Shown here: positions 39,827-50,045 of the stretch, piece by piece
Numbering within the stretch: the stretch's first letter is position 1
How the letters are laid out: the number at the start of each line of letters is the position of its first letter
Assembly (NCBI RefSeq): GCF_042681825.1
Contig: NZ_JBHUGH010000003.1
Span: 310,001 to 374,000, forward strand
Direction: 5' to 3'
DNA length: 64,000 nt
Origin: Halodurantibacterium flavum
Lineage (GTDB): Bacteria; Pseudomonadota; Alphaproteobacteria; Rhodobacterales; Rhodobacteraceae
The notes under the pieces: model-generated
What the model was told of the DNA's origin: nothing
The model's input: only the letters and a program-made list of their open reading frames with translations
Database searches by the model: none
Translations under genes and position numbers: made by a program

Positions 39827-41320
39827 CTAGCCCTCCAGCAGGCGGCGGACGGCGGCCACCAGATCGGCGCGTGGCGCCTCGAACTGCGCGGGCTGCGATT
39901 TCCATTCCTCAAGGCTGGCCTCGGAGGCGATTCTGGCACCGAGGATCAGGTCCTTGATCTGCACGACGCCCCGCGCCGCCTCATCCCCGCCCTGAATGAT
40001 GGCCACGGGCGAATTGCGTTTGTCCGCATATTTGAGCTGATTGCCGAAGTTCTTCGGGTTACCGAGATAGACCTCGGCCCGGATGCCGGCCGCGCGCAAC
40101 TCGCCCACCATCGCCTGATAGTCGGCCATGCGGTCGCGGTCCATCACGGTCACGATAACGGGGCCGGACTCCTTCCTTTCGGTGCCGGCCTGTTTCCGCT
40201 TTTCACGCAGCGCTGCCAGCAGCCGGTCCACACCGATGCTGACGCCCGTCGCGGGCACCGCCTGCCCGGTGAACCGCTTGACCAGATCGTCATAGCGCCC
40301 GCCCCCGGCGACCGAGCCGAACTGGCGCGGGCGCCCCTTTTCGTCGAGGATCTCGAAGGTCAGTTCGGCCTCGAACACCGGCCCGGTGTAGTAGCCGAGG
40401 CCGCGGACGACGGAAGGGTCGATGTCCACCCGGTCCGGCCCGTATCCCTGCGCCGCAAGAAGCCCGGCGATCATCTCAAGCTCTTCCACGCCCTCAAGCC
40501 CTGTGGCAGAGCCCCCGACCAGTTCCCGCAACCGCGCCACCGTCCCCGCTCCGGTTGAGCGTTTTGCGGCCATGAAGCCCATCACGACCCCGGCCTGTTC
40601 GTCACCCAAACCCGCGCCCTTGGTGAAATCGCCGCTCTCATCCTTGCGGCCCGCGCCCAGCAGTGCGCGCACGCCGTCCTCGCCCAGCCGGTCCAGCTTG
40701 TCGATGGCCCGCAGGACGATGCCGCGCTCGGCAGCGAATTTCTCAGGGTCATTCGGATCGAGGATACCCGCAACCTCCATCACGCCGTTCAGAACCTTGC
40801 GGTTGTTGACCCGGATGATGTAGTCGCCGCGCGGGATGCCCACGGCCTCCAGCGTGTCGGCGAGCATGGCGCAGATCTCCGCATCCGCCGCGACCGAGGG
40901 CGCGCCGACCGTGTCGGCATCGCATTGATAGAACTGCCGGAATCGCCCCGGCCCCGGCTTCTCGTTCCGCCAGACCGGGCCCATCGCGTAGCGGCGATAA
41001 GGGCTGGGCAGGTCGTTGCGATACTGCGCCGCCACCCGCGCCAAGGGCGCGGTCAGGTCATAGCGCAGGGCGAGCCAGTCGCTGTCCTCTTGCCATGCAA
41101 AGACACCTTCGTTCGGGCGATCCACGTCGGGCAGGAATTTCCCCAGCGCCTCGACCGTTTCAACCGCACTCGTTTCCAGCGGATCGAAGCCGTAGAGATG
41201 ATAGACCTCGGCGATCCGGTCCAGCATGGCCTTGCGTTCGGTCACGTCCGCGCCGAAATAGTCGCGAAAGCCCTTGGGCGTTTCCGCCTTCGGTCTGCGG
41301 GTGGATTTGTCCTTGGCCAT
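39827..41320 (-). CDS. hisS: Histidyl-tRNA synthetase
   Basis: Class II aminoacyl-tRNA synthetase for histidine, 497 residues. It has motif 2 (YAMGPVWRNEKPGPGRFRQFYQ), the histidine-specific GLGYYTGPVFE and motif 3 (TGVSIGVDRLL). The start is the ATG at 41320 (MAKDKSTRRPK); a long open frame upstream is an artefact. The alphaproteobacterial type often lacks the usual G-1 recognition signature, which I did not try to resolve. First gene of hisS-hisZ-hisG. Confidence 0.97.
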   Translation of the reverse strand: MAKDKSTRRPKAETPKGFRDYFGADVTERKAMLDRIAEVYHLYGFDPLETSAVETVEALGKFLPDVDRPNEGVFAWQEDSDWLALRYDLTAPLARVAAQYRNDLPSPYRRYAMGPVWRNEKPGPGRFRQFYQCDADTVGAPSVAADAEICAMLADTLEAVGIPRGDYIIRVNNRKVLNGVMEVAGILDPNDPEKFAAERGIVLRAIDKLDRLGEDGVRALLGAGRKDESGDFTKGAGLGDEQAGVVMGFMAAKRSTGAGTVARLRELVGGSATGLEGVEELEMIAGLLAAQGYGPDRVDIDPSVVRGLGYYTGPVFEAELTFEILDEKGRPRQFGSVAGGGRYDDLVKRFTGQAVPATGVSIGVDRLLAALREKRKQAGTERKESGPVIVTVMDRDRMADYQAMVGELRAAGIRAEVYLGNPKNFGNQLKYADKRNSPVAIIQGGDEAARGVVQIKDLILGARIASEASLEEWKSQPAQFEAPRADLVAAVRRLLEG

Positions 41321-41432
41321 CTGCCTGTCCTCGGCTGGGTTGGTTGCCGACCCCTTAGCGGATGGGGGCCAGAGGGGCAAGGCAGCGCCCGCAGGCAGAC
41401 GCCCTGTCGCCAACGCCAAAAGCGAGGAAATG

Positions 41433-41639
41433 ATGACCGAACGCCTGACCCAGACCGAAGAACAGATCGCGCACCTGACCCGCATGGTCGAGGACCTGTC
41501 CGATGTGGTGGCCGCGCAGGCGCAGGACCTGGAACGGCTGACCCGACGCGTGACCCTGCTGATGGAACGCGAGGCCGAGCGCGAGGCGACCGCCAGCGGC
41601 ACCATCCCGCTGGCCGATCAGCGCCCGCCGCATTGGTAG
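41433..41639 (+). CDS. slyX: SlyX family protein
   Basis: 68-residue coiled-coil protein: heptad-like LTQTEEQIAHLTRMVEDLSD and further helix to about residue 50, then a Pro-rich tail LADQRPPHW typical of SlyX. The function is unknown. I chose the second of two adjacent ATGs, with GAGG 5 nt upstream. Divergent from hisS (112 bp). Confidence 0.85.
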   Translation: MTERLTQTEEQIAHLTRMVEDLSDVVAAQAQDLERLTRRVTLLMEREAEREATASGTIPLADQRPPHW

Positions 41640-41742
41640 CGGCCCCTGCACCTGCCCTTGCCGCCACCCTTGCCGCGCACCCTTGCTCCCGGGCCCATAT
41701 CCTGACAGAGAGGGGCGAAAGCTCATCGACAGCGGCGGCCGG

Positions 41743-42819
41743 ATGCCTGACCTGCGTCTCACGATCCTCGGCGTTCCGCTGAACGCGATCATCCTCACCT
41801 GTGCCATCGGCTGTCTTGGGGCGGTCATCGCCTCGGTGCTGCGGCTGCCGCTGCCGTTCCTGCTTGGCTCGATGCTGGCGGTGGCCGGGGTGGCGGCGGC
41901 GGGGATGCGCCCGCTGGGCATCGCGCCGGCGATGCCGCAACGGCTGCGTATGTGGCTGATACCCGTGGTCGGGGTGGCGATCGGCGGCACCTTCACGCCC
42001 GACCTGTTGCAGGGGATCGGACGCTGGTGGCCCTCGATTGTCGGGCTCGCGCTGTTTATCCCGCTGGTGCACTGGTGCGGATACCAGCTGTTCCTCCGGG
42101 CGGGCGGGTTGTCGCCGCAGACAGCGTTCTTTGCCGCGATCCCCGGCGGGCTGATCGAGGCCATCGCCATGGGCGAGGATGCCGGCGCCGATATCCAGAT
42201 GCTGACGATGCTTCAGTTCCTGCGGCTGATCCTGTCCATCGTGCTGGTGCCGCTGATCTTCACCATCCTCACCGGGGCGGCGGTCGGCAGCGCTTCGGGT
42301 GTGCAGATCGACACCGGCGTGGCCGGGCTCGGGGCCTGGGACGTGGCTGTGCTGATGGCAAGCGGCATCATAGGCTTCGTGCTGGGCCAGCGGCTGCACC
42401 TCCCGGGCGGCGTGATCACCGGCCCGATCGTGGTAAGCGGGCTGGCGCATCTGGCGGGCCTCACGGCGGCGGTTCCGCCGGGCTGGATGATCGCCATCAC
42501 GCAACTGGTGGTCGGCATCAGCCTCGGGGTGCGGTTTCTGGGCCTGCCGCGCGGCACGCTGGGCAAGGCATTCGGGCTGGCGCTGGCAAACTGCGCCCTC
42601 ACGCTGGGCATCGGGTTCCTGTTCGCGCTGGCGCTGCACGGGGCGGTAGGTGAAAAGACCGGCACGGTCTTTCTGGCCTTTGCCCCCGGGGGCGTGGCCG
42701 AGATGTCACTGGTCGCGCTGTCGCTGCAGGTCAGCGTGATCTATGTCACAGCCCACCACGTCCTGCGCATCCTGCTGTCGGTACTGGTCGCGCAGATCTT
42801 TGCGGGACGGCTGCGCTAA
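41743..42819 (+). CDS. AbrB family integral membrane protein
   Basis: 358-residue inner-membrane protein with about ten hydrophobic helices. It belongs to the AbrB family (PF05145 type, two repeats), not to be confused with the Bacillus regulator AbrB. Glycine-rich PGGLIEAIAMGEDAGAD and FAPGGVAEMSLVAL mark the two repeats. The family is described as a transporter or ammonia monooxygenase-like regulator; the substrate is unknown. Its stop codon overlaps that of dnaE by 4 bp (CTAA). Confidence 0.85.
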   Translation: MPDLRLTILGVPLNAIILTCAIGCLGAVIASVLRLPLPFLLGSMLAVAGVAAAGMRPLGIAPAMPQRLRMWLIPVVGVAIGGTFTPDLLQGIGRWWPSIVGLALFIPLVHWCGYQLFLRAGGLSPQTAFFAAIPGGLIEAIAMGEDAGADIQMLTMLQFLRLILSIVLVPLIFTILTGAAVGSASGVQIDTGVAGLGAWDVAVLMASGIIGFVLGQRLHLPGGVITGPIVVSGLAHLAGLTAAVPPGWMIAITQLVVGISLGVRFLGLPRGTLGKAFGLALANCALTLGIGFLFALALHGAVGEKTGTVFLAFAPGGVAEMSLVALSLQVSVIYVTAHHVLRILLSVLVAQIFAGRLR

Positions 42820-45800
42820 AGCTCTTCGACCAGTGCGACGCCGCCCAGGGACTTGATCGCGCTTTTTATCTGCGGGTTGACAGGCAGCGGGTCGGGCAGC
42901 GTCACGTCGTATTCGCGGCCCGTGTCCCGATCCGCCACGCAAAAGGTGATCGTGCCACGGCTGCGCCCGGCTTCACCCGCCAGCCGCGTCAGCAGCGTCG
43001 CGACCGATCCCACGGCACCCTCATGTTCCAGATGGATGCGCAGGCCGGAGCCCCCGGCATCGGCGACCACACCGTCGATCGGCTGCGCGGCCCGGGCCAG
43101 CAGCTTGAGCGTGTCGCCCTCCATCGTCGCCTCGACCGTCAGGACGACATTCTGTCCGGGTTCGAGGTATTGGCGCGCGGCCTCCAGCGTGTCGGAAAAG
43201 ACGGTGACCTCATATAGCCCGGTCGGGTCTGACAGCTGCACGAAGGCGAAGCGGTTGCCCCGCGCCGATTTCCGTTCCTGCCGCGCCGAGACCGAGCCCG
43301 CGATCTTGGCCACCAGCGGGCCGCCCTGCGCCTGTGCGGTGACCTCGGTCAGCGTCAGCACGCCCTTGCGCTTCAGGGGCGCGAGGTAATCGTCCAGCGG
43401 ATGCCCCGAGAGATAGAAGCCCACCGCCTGATGTTCCTGTGCCAGACGTTCGACCGGCAACCAGTCGTCGCAATTCGGCAGGCGCGGTTCGGGCAGATCC
43501 TCGCCCGCCTCACCGAACAGCGACACCTGCGAGGAAACCCGCGCCTCATGCACCGCCGCGGAATAGGCGCAAAGCGCGTCCAGCCCCTCGAACACCCGGC
43601 GACGGTTCCGGTCGAGCACGTCGAACGCCCCCGCGCGGGCCATCATCTCCAACGGGCGTTTGCCGACACGTTTCAGATCGACCCGCCGCGCCAGATCAAA
43701 GAGCGTGACAAAGGGTTTCGCGCCCCGCCCCTCGACGATCAGGCGCATCGCATCGACACCGACGTTCTTGAGCGCGCCCAGCGCATAGACCACGCGCCCG
43801 TCCTTCACGCTGAACATCGCCTGCGAACGGTTGACGCAGGGCGGGATCGTCTCGATCCCCAGCCGGTCGACCTCGCGTTTATAGACGTTCAGCTTGTCGG
43901 TCAGGTGGATATCGCAGTTCATCACCGCGGCCATGAACTCCACCGGGTGATTGGCCTTCAGCCAGGCTGTCTGATAGCTCACCACCGCATAGGCGGCGGC
44001 GTGGGACTTGTTGAAGCCGTAGTTGGCGAATTTCTCCAGCAGGTCAAAGACCTCGGACGCCTTTTTCGCCTCCACCCCGTTGGCCTTGGCGCCGTTCACG
44101 AACTTGGGCCGTTCGGCGTCCATCGCCTCCTTGATCTTCTTCCCCATGGCGCGGCGCAGAAGGTCGGCGCCGCCAAGACTGTAGCCCGCCATGACCTGCG
44201 CGATCTGCATCACCTGTTCCTGATAGACGATGATGCCCTGCGTTTCCTCCAGGATATGGTCGATGAGCGGGTGCACGGATTCCCGTTCGCGCAAGCCGTT
44301 CTTGACCTCGCAATAGGTCGGGATGTTCTCCATCGGGCCAGGACGATACAGCGCCACAAGCGCCACGATATCCTCGATGCAGGTGGGCTTCATCCGCCGC
44401 AGCGCGTCCATCATGCCGGAGCTTTCGACCTGAAACACGGCCACGGTCCTGGCACTTGCGTAAAGGTCATAGGTCGGGGCGTCGTCCAGCGGGATCATCG
44501 AGATATCGACCTCGACCCCCCGCAGTTTCAGCAGATCGACCGCGTTCTGGATCACCGTCAGCGTCTTGAGGCCAAGGAAGTCGAACTTGACCAGCCCCGC
44601 GGCCTCGACCCATTTCATGTTGAACTGGGTGGCGGGCATGTCCGACCGCGGGTCCTGGTACAGCGGCACCAGTTCATCCAGCGGGCGGTCGCCGATCACG
44701 ACACCCGCGGCGTGGGTCGAGGCGTTGCGCAACAGCCCCTCGATCTGCTGGCCATAGGTCAGCAGGCGTTCCACGACCTCTTCGGCCTTGGCGGCCTCGC
44801 GCAGGCGGGGTTCATCGGCCAGCGCCTTTTCGATCGAGACCGGCTTGACCCCTTCGACCGGGATCATCTTGGACAGGCGGTCCACCTGCCCATAGGGCAT
44901 CTGCAGCACCCGGCCCACGTCGCGCACCGCTGCCTTGGACAGAAGCGCGCCGAAGGTGATGATCTGGCCCACCTTTTCGCGCCCATAGCGTTGCTGGACG
45001 TAGTTGATGACCTCTTCCCGCCGGTCCATGCAGAAGTCGATGTCGAAGTCCGGCATCGACACCCGTTCCGGGTTCAGGAAGCGTTCAAAGAGCAGGCTGT
45101 AGCGCAGGGGGTCAAGGTCGGTGATCGTCAGGGCATAGGCGACAAGGCTGCCTGCCCCCGACCCCCGGCCCGGGCCGACGGGGATGTCCTGTTCCTTGGC
45201 CCATTTGATGAAGTCGGCAACGATCAGGAAGTAGCCCGGAAAGCCCATCCCCTCGATGATGCCAAGCTCGAATTCCAGCCGCTTTTCGTAATCCTCCACC
45301 GGCGCGGCATGCGGGATGACTGCCAGCCGTGCGGCAAGCCCCTCCTTGGCCTGCCGGCGCAGTTCCTCGACCTCGTCATCGGCGAATTTCGGCAGGATCG
45401 GATCACGTTTATAGGCCTTGAAGGCGCAGCGGCGGGCGATTTCGACCGTGTTCTCGATGGCTTCCGGCAGGTCGGCGAAGAGGGCCACCATTTCCTCGGC
45501 CGTCTTGAAGTAGTGCTGCGGCGTCAGGCGGCGGCGCGGTTCCTGCTGGTCGACATAGGCGCCATCGGCGATGCAGATCAGGGCGTCATGCGCCTCATAC
45601 ATCTCGGGCCTTGGAAAATAGACGTCGTTGGTCGCGACCAGCGGCAGGTCCATGGCATAGGCCATTTCCACAAACCCCTGTTCGGTCGCGCGTTCGGCGT
45701 CAGGCGTCTGCCCGCCTTCGCCGGGGTGGCGCTGAAGCTCGACGTAAAGCCGGTCGCGGTAGATCGCGGCCAGCCGCTCCATCAGCGCCTGCGCCTTGGC

Positions 45801-46256
45801 CGTCTGCCCCGCCTGCAGCTGCCGCCCTACCGGACCATCCGGGCCTCCGGTCAGGCAGATCAGCCCCTCGGAATATTGCGCAAGCTCATCCACCGTCACC
45901 GCCGGAAGCTGCCCGCCCGCATCAAGATAGAGGCAGGAGTTCAGCTTCATCAGGTTCATGTAGCCCTGTTCGGACTGCGCCTGCAGCACGACCGGCGCGG
46001 GCGGGCGCGGCCGCTCGCCGGGCTGGGCCGGGTCATAGTCCACCGCCACCTGGCAACCGATGATGGGCTGCACGCCCGCACCGCTGGCCGTCACCGAAAA
46101 TTCCAGCGCGGCGAAGAGGTTGTTCGTGTCCGTCACCGCGACCGCCGGCATCCCCTGCGCCTCGCACAGTTTGATGAGCTTCTTGACCGGGACCGCCCCT
46201 TCGAGAAGCGAGTATTCGGTGTGCACACGAAGATGGATGAATCGAGCTTTGGCCAT
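42816..46256 (-). CDS. dnaE: DNA polymerase III alpha subunit
   Basis: Replicative polymerase, 1146 residues, normal for DnaE1. The PHP domain is at about 5-210 (HLRVHTEYSLLEG). The catalytic aspartates are Asp405 and Asp407 in MPDFDIDFCMDRR, and the third is in the FDFLGLKTL region. A helix-hairpin-helix and an OB-fold domain (about 975-1050) precede the C-terminal tau-binding part. No exonuclease domain, so proofreading needs DnaQ. Divergent from xdhA. Confidence 0.97.
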   Translation of the reverse strand: MAKARFIHLRVHTEYSLLEGAVPVKKLIKLCEAQGMPAVAVTDTNNLFAALEFSVTASGAGVQPIIGCQVAVDYDPAQPGERPRPPAPVVLQAQSEQGYMNLMKLNSCLYLDAGGQLPAVTVDELAQYSEGLICLTGGPDGPVGRQLQAGQTAKAQALMERLAAIYRDRLYVELQRHPGEGGQTPDAERATEQGFVEMAYAMDLPLVATNDVYFPRPEMYEAHDALICIADGAYVDQQEPRRRLTPQHYFKTAEEMVALFADLPEAIENTVEIARRCAFKAYKRDPILPKFADDEVEELRRQAKEGLAARLAVIPHAAPVEDYEKRLEFELGIIEGMGFPGYFLIVADFIKWAKEQDIPVGPGRGSGAGSLVAYALTITDLDPLRYSLLFERFLNPERVSMPDFDIDFCMDRREEVINYVQQRYGREKVGQIITFGALLSKAAVRDVGRVLQMPYGQVDRLSKMIPVEGVKPVSIEKALADEPRLREAAKAEEVVERLLTYGQQIEGLLRNASTHAAGVVIGDRPLDELVPLYQDPRSDMPATQFNMKWVEAAGLVKFDFLGLKTLTVIQNAVDLLKLRGVEVDISMIPLDDAPTYDLYASARTVAVFQVESSGMMDALRRMKPTCIEDIVALVALYRPGPMENIPTYCEVKNGLRERESVHPLIDHILEETQGIIVYQEQVMQIAQVMAGYSLGGADLLRRAMGKKIKEAMDAERPKFVNGAKANGVEAKKASEVFDLLEKFANYGFNKSHAAAYAVVSYQTAWLKANHPVEFMAAVMNCDIHLTDKLNVYKREVDRLGIETIPPCVNRSQAMFSVKDGRVVYALGALKNVGVDAMRLIVEGRGAKPFVTLFDLARRVDLKRVGKRPLEMMARAGAFDVLDRNRRRVFEGLDALCAYSAAVHEARVSSQVSLFGEAGEDLPEPRLPNCDDWLPVERLAQEHQAVGFYLSGHPLDDYLAPLKRKGVLTLTEVTAQAQGGPLVAKIAGSVSARQERKSARGNRFAFVQLSDPTGLYEVTVFSDTLEAARQYLEPGQNVVLTVEATMEGDTLKLLARAAQPIDGVVADAGGSGLRIHLEHEGAVGSVATLLTRLAGEAGRSRGTITFCVADRDTGREYDVTLPDPLPVNPQIKSAIKSLGGVALVEEL

Positions 46257-46416
46257 GGCGCTACGTTACCGGGTCGGGCCGGGGGGCGAAACATCGAAAA
46301 GACTTGCCAAACCCGGGGGCCACGGCTTTGCTTGGCCAAAGGGCGCATTTCCGCTTTCCGCCGCATCGGGCGGGAATGGCGCAACTGAAAGACAAGAGAA
46401 AGCGGCAGGTTATCGA

Positions 46417-47763
46417 ATGTCGGAGATAGCGTTTCTTTTGAACGGTGCGCCCGTGCGGGTGCAGGCCGATCCCACGCGCACGCTGCTGGACTGGCTGCGC
46501 GAGGATCGTCGCCTGACCGGCACCAAGGAAGGCTGCAACGAAGGCGATTGCGGCGCCTGCACGGTCATGGTGACGGATGCGGACGGGCCAAAGACGCTCA
46601 ACGCCTGCATCCTGCTGCTGCCGCAGTTGCACGGCAAGGCAGTCCGCACGGTCGAAGGGATCACCGGCCCCGAAGGTCAGCTTCACCCCGTGCAAGAGGC
46701 TATGATCGCCCATCACGGCAGCCAGTGCGGGTTCTGCACACCCGGATTTGTCGTGTCGATGGCGGTGGCGCACAAGCTCGGCCGGCAGGATTTCGATGAC
46801 CAGCTTGCCGGAAACCTGTGCCGCTGCACCGGCTATGCGCCGATCATCCGCGCCGCCGAGGCAGCAAGCGATGCGCCCGTGCCCGAATGGCTTGACGATC
46901 CGCTGCCCGAAGTGGCGCCCCTGCCCTTCCGCCCCGAAACCGCCGATGAACTGGCGGACTGGTATCTGGCGCACCCCGATGCGACGCTGATCGCCGGCGC
47001 CACCGACGTGGGCCTTTGGGTAACGAAGGAGTTGCGCAACCTTGCGCCGGTCGCCTTCCTGAACGGCGTGCGCGATCTGCGCGGGGTGGCGGTGACGGAG
47101 GATGCGATCCGGATCGGCGCCTGCGTGACGATTTCCGAGCTCGGGCGGGTGATCGCGCCGCATTTCGGCGGCTTTGCGGAACTGATCCGCCGCTATGGGT
47201 CGGTGCAGGTGCGCAATGCGGCGACGATCGGCGGCAACATCGCCAACGGCTCCCCCATCGGGGACAGCCCGCCGGCACTGATCGCGCTGGGGGCGGTGCT
47301 GCATCTGCGGCGGGGAACGGAACGCCGGTCGCTGCCGCTGGAGGAATTTTTCCTCGACTACCGCAAGCAGGACCGCCAGCCCGGCGAATTCGTGGAGGCC
47401 GTGACGATCCCTCGCCAGCCCGACCGGCTGGCTTGCTACAAGCTGTCCAAGCGGTTCGACCAGGATATCTCGGCCGTCTGCGGCTGCTTCAACGTGACGG
47501 TCGTGGACGGGGTTGTCACGGCTGCCCGTATCGCGTTCGGCGGCATGGCCGGCATTCCGAAGCGCGCCGCTGCAACCGAACGCGCCCTGATCGGCCAGCC
47601 GTGGTCCGAGGCCACGATTTCCGCCGCACAGGCCGCACTGGAACTGGATTTCACCCCGATGTCGGACATGCGCGCCAGCGCCGCCTACCGCACCGAGGCG
47701 GCGAAGGGGATGCTGATGCGCTATTTCCTGCAACCCCGGCCGGTGCTGGAGGTGGGCGCATGA
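46417..47763 (+). CDS. xdhA: Xanthine dehydrogenase small (Fe-S/FAD) subunit
   Basis: 448-residue electron-transfer subunit. The first [2Fe-2S] cluster uses Cys40, Cys45, Cys48 and Cys64; the second uses Cys104, Cys107, Cys135 and Cys137. The FAD domain begins near residue 170 with TLIAGATDVGLWVTK and NAATIGGNIANGSPIGD. It passes electrons from the XdhB molybdenum centre to NAD. The start is at 46417; the ribosome-binding site is weak. ATGA overlap with xdhB. The 160 bp between dnaE and xdhA should hold both promoters. Confidence 0.96.
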   Translation: MSEIAFLLNGAPVRVQADPTRTLLDWLREDRRLTGTKEGCNEGDCGACTVMVTDADGPKTLNACILLLPQLHGKAVRTVEGITGPEGQLHPVQEAMIAHHGSQCGFCTPGFVVSMAVAHKLGRQDFDDQLAGNLCRCTGYAPIIRAAEAASDAPVPEWLDDPLPEVAPLPFRPETADELADWYLAHPDATLIAGATDVGLWVTKELRNLAPVAFLNGVRDLRGVAVTEDAIRIGACVTISELGRVIAPHFGGFAELIRRYGSVQVRNAATIGGNIANGSPIGDSPPALIALGAVLHLRRGTERRSLPLEEFFLDYRKQDRQPGEFVEAVTIPRQPDRLACYKLSKRFDQDISAVCGCFNVTVVDGVVTAARIAFGGMAGIPKRAAATERALIGQPWSEATISAAQAALELDFTPMSDMRASAAYRTEAAKGMLMRYFLQPRPVLEVGA

Positions 47764-50045
47764 GCGTCGCGAAACCCCTGCCGCATGACGCAGCGCTTTT
47801 GCATGTGACCGGGCAGGCGCGCTATGTCGACGACATTCCGGCGCCCGCCGGGACGCTGCATCTGGCCTTTGGCCTCTCCGGCATCGCGCATGGCCGCATC
47901 ACCGACATTGATCTGGCGGCCGTGCGCGCGGCGCCCGGCGTCGTCAGGGTGCTGACGGCGGACGACCTGCCCTTTGCCAATGACGTGTCCGCCGGCGCGC
48001 ATGACGAACCGCTTTTGGCCGACGGGATGGTGCATCACCTTGGCCAGCCGGTCTTTCTGGTCGTCGCGGAAACCCATCTGGCCGCCCGCAAGGCCGCGCG
48101 GCTGGGCCGCATCACCTATGACGAACTCCGCCCGATCCTGACGATTGATGAGGCGCTGGAAGCCGGAAGCCGGTTCGAGGAAGGCCCGCGCATCTGGTCG
48201 CGTGGCGATGCCGCCACCGCGATCGACGCCGCCCCCCACCATATCGAGGGCCGGATGGAGATCGGCGGGCAGGAACATTTCTACCTGGAGGGTCAGGCGG
48301 CCTTTGCCCTGCCCCAGGAAAACGGCGACACCGTCGTCCATTCCTCGACCCAGCATCCGACCGAGATCCAGCACAAGGTGGCCGAGGCGCTTGGCCTGCC
48401 GATGTCCGGTGTCCGGGTCGAGGTCCGGCGGATGGGCGGAGGCTTTGGCGGCAAGGAAAGCCAGGGCAATGCGCTCGCCGTCGCCTGCGCTGTGGCCGCG
48501 CGCCTGACGGGGCGGCCTTGCAAGATGCGCTATGATCGCGACGACGACATGGTCATCACCGGCAAGCGCCACGATTTCCGCATCAGCTATCGCGTCGGTT
48601 TCGACGATCAGGGGCGCGTGCAGGGGATAGAGTTCATCCAGCTTTGCCGCTGCGGCTGGGCGCAGGACCTGTCGCTGGCAGTGGCGGACCGTGCGATGCT
48701 TCATGCGGACAACGCCTATTTCCTGCCGAATGTGCGGATTGAATCGCACCGCCTGCGCACCAATACCCAAAGCGCGACCGCCTTCCGCGGCTTTGGCGGC
48801 CCGCAGGGGATCGTCGGGATCGAGCGCGTGATGGACCATATCGCGCATCATCTGGGCCGCGATCCGCTGGACATCCGGCAGGCGAATTTCTATGCGCCCG
48901 CCGGGGATCAGGTGACGCCCTACGGGATGCCGGTGACCGACAGCATCATCGGCGCGCTGACGGAACGGTTGGCCCGGACGTCCGGTTACCACGCCCGGCG
49001 CCGGGCGGCCGCGGAATGGAACGCTGCAAACCCGGTCCTGAAAAAGGGCATCGCGCTGACCCCGGTGAAATTCGGCATCTCGTTCACGCTTTCGCATCTC
49101 AATCAGGCGGGGGCGCTGGTGCATGTCTATCAGGACGGGTCGATCCACCTGAACCACGGCGGGACAGAGATGGGCCAGGGCCTGTTCCAGAAGGTCGCGC
49201 AGGTCGCGGCGGCCGGCTTCGGCGTCGACGTGTCGCGCGTGCGGATCACCGCGACGGACACGGGAAAGGTGCCCAACACCTCGGCCACGGCGGCCTCCTC
49301 GGGGTCGGACCTGAACGGGATGGCCGTCAAGGCCGCCGTCGACACCATCCGCACGCGGCTGGCCGAAATGCTGGCGCAGGAACATCAATGCGCGCCGGGG
49401 GATGTGCGCTTTGCCGATGACCGCGTGCAGGTGGGCGGCGCCGACTACGCCTTTGAGGAGGTGGTGCACCGCGCCTATACCCAACGGATCAGCCTGTCGG
49501 CCACGGGGTTCTACCAGACGCCCGGCCTCAGCTGGGACCGCATCCGCGGCGAGGGGCGGCCGTTCTTCTATTTCGCCTATGGCGCGGCCGTCAGCGAGGT
49601 CGTGCTGGACACGCTGACCGGCGAAAACCGCATCCTGCGGACCGACATCCTGCATGACGCGGGCGCCAGCCTGAACCCCGCGCTGGACAAGGGCCAGGTC
49701 GAAGGCGGCTTTGTCCAGGGGGCAGGATGGCTCACGACCGAGGAACTGGTCTGGGACGACAAGGGCCGGCTGCGGACCCATGCGCCATCGACCTACAAGA
49801 TCCCGGCCTGCGGCGACCGCCCCCGCATCCTGAACGTCGCCCTTTGGGACGGCGAAAACCCGGCCGACACGATCTACCGGTCCAAGGCTGTGGGCGAGCC
49901 GCCGCTGATGCACGGTATCTCGGTCCTCATGGCATTGTCGGATGCGGTCGCCGCCTGTGGCGACGCCTATCCCGCGCTTGACGCCCCGGCGACGGCGGAA
50001 CGGCTCCTCTGGGCCACAAGGCAGGTCGAGGTCGATGAGCTTTGA
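47760..50045 (+). CDS. xdhB: Xanthine dehydrogenase large (molybdopterin) subunit
   Basis: 761-residue catalytic subunit that hydroxylates hypoxanthine and xanthine to uric acid. Molybdopterin-contact motifs GGGFGGKES and FRGFGGPQG are present, as is NHGGTEMGQGL. The base-catalyst glutamate is Glu713 in VGEPPLM, matching the R. capsulatus Glu730. Starts within the xdhA stop; overlaps xdhC by 11 bp. Confidence 0.96.
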   Translation: MSVAKPLPHDAALLHVTGQARYVDDIPAPAGTLHLAFGLSGIAHGRITDIDLAAVRAAPGVVRVLTADDLPFANDVSAGAHDEPLLADGMVHHLGQPVFLVVAETHLAARKAARLGRITYDELRPILTIDEALEAGSRFEEGPRIWSRGDAATAIDAAPHHIEGRMEIGGQEHFYLEGQAAFALPQENGDTVVHSSTQHPTEIQHKVAEALGLPMSGVRVEVRRMGGGFGGKESQGNALAVACAVAARLTGRPCKMRYDRDDDMVITGKRHDFRISYRVGFDDQGRVQGIEFIQLCRCGWAQDLSLAVADRAMLHADNAYFLPNVRIESHRLRTNTQSATAFRGFGGPQGIVGIERVMDHIAHHLGRDPLDIRQANFYAPAGDQVTPYGMPVTDSIIGALTERLARTSGYHARRRAAAEWNAANPVLKKGIALTPVKFGISFTLSHLNQAGALVHVYQDGSIHLNHGGTEMGQGLFQKVAQVAAAGFGVDVSRVRITATDTGKVPNTSATAASSGSDLNGMAVKAAVDTIRTRLAEMLAQEHQCAPGDVRFADDRVQVGGADYAFEEVVHRAYTQRISLSATGFYQTPGLSWDRIRGEGRPFFYFAYGAAVSEVVLDTLTGENRILRTDILHDAGASLNPALDKGQVEGGFVQGAGWLTTEELVWDDKGRLRTHAPSTYKIPACGDRPRILNVALWDGENPADTIYRSKAVGEPPLMHGISVLMALSDAVAACGDAYPALDAPATAERLLWATRQVEVDEL

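Noticed and set aside
43401..46388. A 995-codon open frame opposite dnaE
   Set aside because: Same effect: antisense reading of a high-GC gene, with no recognisable domain.
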